DNA of 64,000 nucleotides, from positions 1 to 64,000 of the forward strand of contig JBLXDU010000006.1 of assembly GCA_048263775.1 (NCBI GenBank). The letters are read 5' to 3'. The notes beneath the pieces are model-generated. The model saw only the letters and a list, made by a program, of their open reading frames with translations. It was not told where the DNA came from and did not search any database. The translations under genes were made by a program, and so were the position numbers. The first letter of the stretch is position 1, and every line of letters starts with the position of its first letter. This DNA comes from UBA1479 sp048263775. GTDB taxonomy: Bacteria > Pseudomonadota > Alphaproteobacteria > Rhodospirillales > Casp-alpha2. Positions 60,288 through 64,000 of the stretch are shown here, piece by piece.

Positions 60288-61079
60288 ATGACCACGAGTG
60301 CGCCTTTCATCACCGAGATCGCGGGCGGTATCGCGACGGTTACCCTCACGAGACCGGAAATTCACAACGCCTTCGACGACGAACTGGTCGCGCGTCTGAC
60401 GCGTGAATTTCAGGGTCTGAGCCGTGATACGGTCGTGCGCGTGGTGATCCTGGCATCGACGGGCAAGAGCTTTTGCGCCGGTGCAGACATCAACTGGATG
60501 AAGCGCATGGCGGAATTCGGCCAGGAAGAGAACCTGGAAGATGCCAAGGGGCTGGCCGGTTTGATGTTCACCCTGGCCAGCCTGCGTAAGCCGACCATTG
60601 CCGCCGTTCAAGGGCCGGCCTTCGGTGGCGGTGTCGGCTTGGTTGCCGCCTGCGACATCGCCGTCGCCGCCGAACAGGCCGAATTCGCTTTGACCGAGGT
60701 CAAATTGGGCATTCTGCCGGCGGCCATCGGGCCCTACATCGTTTCCGCCATGGGGCCGCGCCAAGCCACGCGCTACATGCTGACAGGTGAGCGTTTTGAC
60801 GCTGCCCGGGCACTGGAGCTCGGTTTGGTCACAGAGGTCACGGAACAGGGCAACGTTCTACCCCGGGCCAAGGAATTCGCCGGTATGTTGATGGAAAACG
60901 GCCCGCGCGCCATGGGCGAGGTCAAAAACCTAGTACGATATGTCCAGGGTCATGAACGCAACGAGGCCTTGATGGCGCAGACCGCCGGGCATATCGCCCG
61001 CGTCCGTGCCTCCGGCGAAGGCCGGGAAGGGCTTGCTGCGTTCCTGGAGAAAAGAAAACCCAGTTGGATCAGGAAATAG
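60288..61079 (+). CDS. Enoyl-CoA hydratase family protein, LiuC/methylglutaconyl-CoA hydratase-like
   Basis: The protein is 263 residues. The oxyanion loop is FCAGADINWMKRMAEF, whose GADxNWM pattern recalls methylglutaconyl-CoA hydratase (LiuC) of leucine breakdown. GGGVGLVAACD has Gly where crotonase has one catalytic Glu, while Glu is retained in TEVKLGILPA. This agrees with LiuC-type enzymes as I recall them. No other liu genes are visible here, so the substrate is tentative. A ~100-nt gap separates it from the rhodanese gene. Confidence 0.88.
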   Translation: MTTSAPFITEIAGGIATVTLTRPEIHNAFDDELVARLTREFQGLSRDTVVRVVILASTGKSFCAGADINWMKRMAEFGQEENLEDAKGLAGLMFTLASLRKPTIAAVQGPAFGGGVGLVAACDIAVAAEQAEFALTEVKLGILPAAIGPYIVSAMGPRQATRYMLTGERFDAARALELGLVTEVTEQGNVLPRAKEFAGMLMENGPRAMGEVKNLVRYVQGHERNEALMAQTAGHIARVRASGEGREGLAAFLEKRKPSWIRK

Positions 61080-61114
61080 CCGACAGCAACTGACAGTACG
61101 GAGAGCAGTCTGCC

Positions 61115-61660
61115 ATGGCTGAATACGATCTATCGCAAATCAAGGTCCTGGTCGCAGAGGACTATGCGCCGATGCGCAAGCTTCTCGGCCAAATTTTGTT
61201 CGAGCTCAACGTCGGCGACTTTCAGATGGTCGCCAGCGGCAAAGAGGCCATAGATTTCCTCGCGGACTATCATGCTGATCTGTTGTTGGTCGACAACATC
61301 ATGGACCCCATTGGCGGGACCGATTTGACGCGCATGGTGCGTGCCGGAAAGACGCCGGCGGACCGCCATATCCCGATCATCATGGTGTCGGGCGAAACCT
61401 CGAAGGATCTGATCATCGGCGCCCGCGATGCCGGGGTGAACGAGTTCCTGGCCAAGCCCATTTCGACCCGCATGGTCTATCAGCGCTTCATGAACATCAT
61501 CGACAATCCGCGCGCCTTCATCGAAACCGATGATTTCTACGGGCCGGACCGGCGGCGGCGGCAGATGCGCTTTCCCGGCCTGGAGCGTCGGCGGGCAGCC
61601 TATACCTACCAGGGAGCCACAGCCTCGCCCTCGGGTTCCGGCTCCGGCGAAGGAGACTGA
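61115..61660 (+). CDS. CheY-like response regulator with GPDRRRR tail
   Basis: The protein is 181 residues. The receiver domain (about 8-125) has D15-E14 (VAEDYAPM), phosphoacceptor D60 (DLLLVDNIMD), S93-G94 (VSGETS) and K in LAKPIS. The tail carries FYGPDRRRRQMRFPGLERRRAA and ends in a Ser/Gly-rich segment, with no DNA-binding domain. It is paralogous to the protein at 28016-28588. An Hpt protein is encoded 0.7 kb downstream and may phosphorylate it. Confidence 0.92.
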   Translation: MAEYDLSQIKVLVAEDYAPMRKLLGQILFELNVGDFQMVASGKEAIDFLADYHADLLLVDNIMDPIGGTDLTRMVRAGKTPADRHIPIIMVSGETSKDLIIGARDAGVNEFLAKPISTRMVYQRFMNIIDNPRAFIETDDFYGPDRRRRQMRFPGLERRRAAYTYQGATASPSGSGSGEGD

Positions 61661-61762
61661 CCCGAACCCTGTGGGTAACCTGTCCGGCGCGGGCCTGTTC
61701 CGCACGGCGTTTCCTGGTTAAGCTGACGCCGTCCTTTTTCATGGCCCACCGCATACCTGATT

Positions 61763-62200
61763 ATGACCCTGCACCTCATCAAGCTTTCCGTCGGCGTCGA
61801 GAGCATCGAGCATCTGGCGCAAATCCAACGTGACCGCCTGCGGGCCCGCCGCGAAGCGGGGCAGGAGCCGCGCCTGTATCACGTCACCCGCATGTGGCCC
61901 CGGCGCGAGGCAGAGGTTCTTGACGGTGGGTCGATCTATTGGGTGATCAAACGAGCCGTACGTTGCCGGCAGCGCCTTTTGGCCTTCGACGAGACTGTTA
62001 ACGGACAGGGGAAGCCCGCCTGCGGCCTGGTGCTCGATCCCGAGATCGTGCCCGTCCGCCCCCGCGCGTCGCGCGCTTTTCAGGGCTGGCGCTATCTGAA
62101 TGCTGCGGACGCGCCGCCGGACCTGGACGGGGACGCGGGGCAGTTGACCGATCTGCCCCCGGAACTGGCGGACGAACTGCGCGGCCTGGGCCTGATCTAG
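61763..62200 (+). CDS. DUF1489-family protein
   Basis: The 145-residue protein begins MTLHLIKLSVGVESIEHLAQIQ and has the conserved THVTRMWPRRE-like segment (YHVTRMWPRREAEVLDGGSIYWVIKRAVRCRQRLLAFDE). This family is common in alphaproteobacteria with unknown function. No signal or membrane segment is visible. It lies between the response regulator and the Hpt gene. Confidence 0.85.
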   Translation: MTLHLIKLSVGVESIEHLAQIQRDRLRARREAGQEPRLYHVTRMWPRREAEVLDGGSIYWVIKRAVRCRQRLLAFDETVNGQGKPACGLVLDPEIVPVRPRASRAFQGWRYLNAADAPPDLDGDAGQLTDLPPELADELRGLGLI

Positions 62201-62376
62201 CTGGGTTTGTGGTCCGTCGTTAAACGCTGGAATTCCTGATGTTTAGGGCGCGCAGTTCCGGCGCGGGAACGGCGACCTTGCCCTGGGCCGTCTGGGCCAT
62301 GTAGGCTTACACACGAATTGAGGGAAATTTTGCGTGAGAACGTGAAGTTTTACCGAATGACCACCCTGGGACGACG

Positions 62377-62874
62377 ATGGCGAAACCGCAGATCATCAAT
62401 CCACCCAATAAATTGAAGTCCAAGGTATCGATGGGCGGTCCAGGCGCCGTCGATCCGGAACGCCTTGCCCGGGCCGAGGCGGTCATCGAAAAGATGACCG
62501 AGAATTATCTCGATTGGGTCGAGGCCGATCTGAAGAAGCTTGAGACGGAACTGGTGGCGCTGAAGCCAGGGGCAGCCGAAGGCGACGAACGGGTTGACCG
62601 TATCTACCGCACGTCCCACGACATCAAGGGGCAGGGCGGCAGTTTCGGCTATCAGTTGATGACCGAGGTCGGCGCCCTGATGTGCCGCTATATCGAGAAC
62701 CTTAAAGGCCCGCTGAACCAGGAAGACATCGACCTGATGAAGCTTTGCTACAAATCCATGCGCGCGGTGATTACCGGGCGTTTGGCCGGCGACGGCGGCG
62801 ACGCCGGGCGCATGGTGATCGACGGGCTTGGCAAGGTCGCACAGAAGGTCAAGGCCGCCGGCGGGGACGACTGA
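62377..62874 (+). CDS. Histidine phosphotransfer (Hpt) domain protein
   Basis: The 165-residue, all-helical protein has the phosphoacceptor H81 in YRTSHDIKGQGGSFGYQLMTEVGALM. An N-terminal ~30 residues rich in Pro and Gly/Lys precede the bundle. It has no kinase domain, so it should shuttle phosphate between a hybrid kinase and a receiver. The response regulator at 61115-61660 is the nearest candidate partner. Confidence 0.85.
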   Translation: MAKPQIINPPNKLKSKVSMGGPGAVDPERLARAEAVIEKMTENYLDWVEADLKKLETELVALKPGAAEGDERVDRIYRTSHDIKGQGGSFGYQLMTEVGALMCRYIENLKGPLNQEDIDLMKLCYKSMRAVITGRLAGDGGDAGRMVIDGLGKVAQKVKAAGGDD

Positions 62875-62892
62875 GCGGCAAGGGCTGCGGCG

Positions 62893-63447
62893 TCAGGCGC
62901 TTTCGGCCTCCAGCTTATCCGACATATCCGTAAGCCACTTGATGCGCTGTTCCAGCGCGTCGATGTCGTGGTCGAGCCACACATTCAACAGGCCGGGATC
63001 GGTCGCATGGTGGTCGCGCAGGTTTTGCAGGCGCGCGGCCTCGCCCTCGGCGGCTTCCAGCAACAGGTCGATCTGGTCGAGCTGGTCATCCTTGGGCAAG
63101 AGGTGCAGGAAGCGGAACTTCAGCGCCATGATCAGCTTGTTCATGTCGTTGGACTGGGCGCGGATGCGCGCGGTCAATAGGGTCGTTAGTTCTTCCTGTC
63201 CGGCCTCGGAAATGGTCAGGACGGCGTTGTCCTCCAGCCCCTTGCCCTCGGTCGCGGTGACCAGGCCTTCGTACTTCAGCAGTTCGATGGAGGTGCCCAT
63301 GACGTCAAGGGACGGGCCCAGGACATGGCTGGTGAAGTGGCGGATTTCCCCCGCCAGATCGCTGTAGCGCCGCGGCCCGGACGCCAGCGTGCCCAGCGCG
63401 CATAGGCGCACGGCTTCACGAGGGGTCAGGGTGTTGTCGGCGTACAC
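62893..63447 (-). CDS. PadR-like helical regulator (uncertain)
   Basis: The 184-residue protein has an N-terminal winged-helix-like segment (REAVRLCALGTLASGPRRYSDLAGEIRHFTSHVLGPSLDVMGTSIELLKYEGLVTA) followed by strands and a C-terminal coiled-coil helix pair. The layout resembles PadR regulators, but no family signature is decisive. It is transcribed leftwards, convergent with the Hpt gene (18-nt gap). Confidence 0.6.
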   Translation of the reverse strand: MYADNTLTPREAVRLCALGTLASGPRRYSDLAGEIRHFTSHVLGPSLDVMGTSIELLKYEGLVTATEGKGLEDNAVLTISEAGQEELTTLLTARIRAQSNDMNKLIMALKFRFLHLLPKDDQLDQIDLLLEAAEGEAARLQNLRDHHATDPGLLNVWLDHDIDALEQRIKWLTDMSDKLEAESA

Positions 63448-63542
63448 GGTATCGGTACCTTAATGAGTTGCGAATGAGTCGCAAGTTTATGGGCAAGTCG
63501 AGAGTCTGTCCAGCGGTGGTCGCAGGCGGCGAGGCCGCGGCA

Positions 63543-64000
63543 TTATCCGGCCTGTTGCGCCGCCCAGGTTTCCGTCTTCTTCAGGGCGCGGTCAAACCGG
63601 GAAAGAATTTCGCCCACATCCGCCGCCGTGGCGATGAGCGGCGGACAGAACGCAACCGAATCGCCGACGGCGCGCAGCACCAATCCCTCATCATAGCAGT
63701 ATTCCTGACATTTGGCGCCGATCCCCGTTTCCTTGGGCCAGGGTGTCTTGGTGGCCTTGTCCTTGACCAGTTCAATGGCGCCGATCAGGCCGAGGCCGCG
63801 GACTTCGCCGACCAATGGCCGATCCTTGAACGCGCGCAGTCCTTGCTGCAGCGCCGGGGAAACGGCGCGGACATGGCCGACGATGTCGCGCTCCGCATAG
63901 ATGGCGAGGGTTTCAAGCGCCACCGCCGCAGCCACCGGGTGTCCGGCATAGGTCGATCCATGGCCGAACACGCCGAAGGCCTCGCTCTGCTTCACAAGGT
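63543..64000 (-). CDS. Class III (omega) aminotransferase, C-terminal part (runs off the right edge)
   Basis: The visible part covers about 152 residues to the stop at 63543-63545. The frame is open to the window edge, and its N-terminal part, including the PLP lysine, lies outside. FGHGSTYAGHPVAAAVALETLAI matches the conserved motif near the active site of class III aminotransferases. GEVRGLGLIGAIELV and the LVLRAVGDSVAFCPPLI motif complete the C-terminal domain. Likely an omega-amino-acid or diamine transaminase; specificity cannot be judged. Confidence 0.9.
   Translation of the reverse strand, partial: LVKQSEAFGVFGHGSTYAGHPVAAAVALETLAIYAERDIVGHVRAVSPALQQGLRAFKDRPLVGEVRGLGLIGAIELVKDKATKTPWPKETGIGAKCQEYCYDEGLVLRAVGDSVAFCPPLIATAADVGEILSRFDRALKKTETWAAQQAG

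Overview
The window is a GC-rich chromosomal segment, by eye about 60-65 % G+C. The gene content points to an alphaproteobacterium, most likely of the Rhodospirillales type. Signs of this are an alphaproteobacterial S10-spc-alpha ribosomal superoperon, an ATP12-type F1-ATPase assembly factor, DUF1489 and DUF2336 proteins, paired propionyl-CoA carboxylase genes, and CheY-like proteins with a GPDRRRR tail. The taxonomic placement is inference from gene content; no rRNA or complete marker was compared.

Region 1 (1-14.7 kb) is almost pure translation machinery: the 3' end of tuf, then rpsJ-rplC-rplD-rplW-rplB-rpsS-rplV-rpsC-rplP-rpmC-rpsQ-rplN-rplX-rplE-rpsN-rpsH-rplF-rplR-rpsE-rpmD-rplO-secY-adk. 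A 229-bp leader with a strong sigma70-like promoter and a terminator-like hairpin follows. Then come rpsM (TTG start), rpsK, rpoA and rplQ, closed by a good intrinsic terminator.

Region 2 (14.7-28 kb) starts with degP-like protease, rarA, crcB and an RluC-family pseudouridine synthase, tightly packed. Next are a response regulator / DUF2336 / PAS-histidine kinase operon and two tandem paralogous OmpA lipoproteins on the minus strand. An HAD hydrolase, an AsmA-family protein and ATP12 complete the region.

Region 3 (28-45.5 kb) is bracketed by pccB and pccA. Between them lie a YdbH-like giant AsmA-type protein, a TauD-type dioxygenase with a family III CoA transferase, an HxlR regulator with striking operator-like repeats, and a flavoprotein. 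A TPR/2OG-oxygenase fusion, a quinone reductase, an N-carbamoyl-D-amino-acid-hydrolase-like nitrilase and a DASS transporter follow.

Region 4 (45.5-64 kb) is mixed housekeeping and signalling: two methyl-accepting chemotaxis proteins, a secreted GlcG/HbpS protein divergent from a secreted metallo-beta-lactamase-fold protein, lipB, tRNA-Leu(GAG), mgtE and a MerR regulator with a perfect 16-bp palindrome. An aspartate-dehydrogenase-like protein and a run of acyl-CoA catabolic genes (hotdog thioesterase, thiolase, SDR, HCCA isomerase, rhodanese, LiuC-type hydratase) follow. The end holds a second GPDRRRR response regulator, an Hpt protein, a PadR-like protein and the C-terminal part of a class III aminotransferase running off the edge.

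No CRISPR array, prophage, insertion sequence or obvious defence island was seen. The most promising leads for something under-described are the DUF2336 two-component module, the GPDRRRR response-regulator family with a nearby Hpt protein, the metallo-beta-lactamase-fold protein that lost its HxHxDH motif, and several clean palindromic operators.
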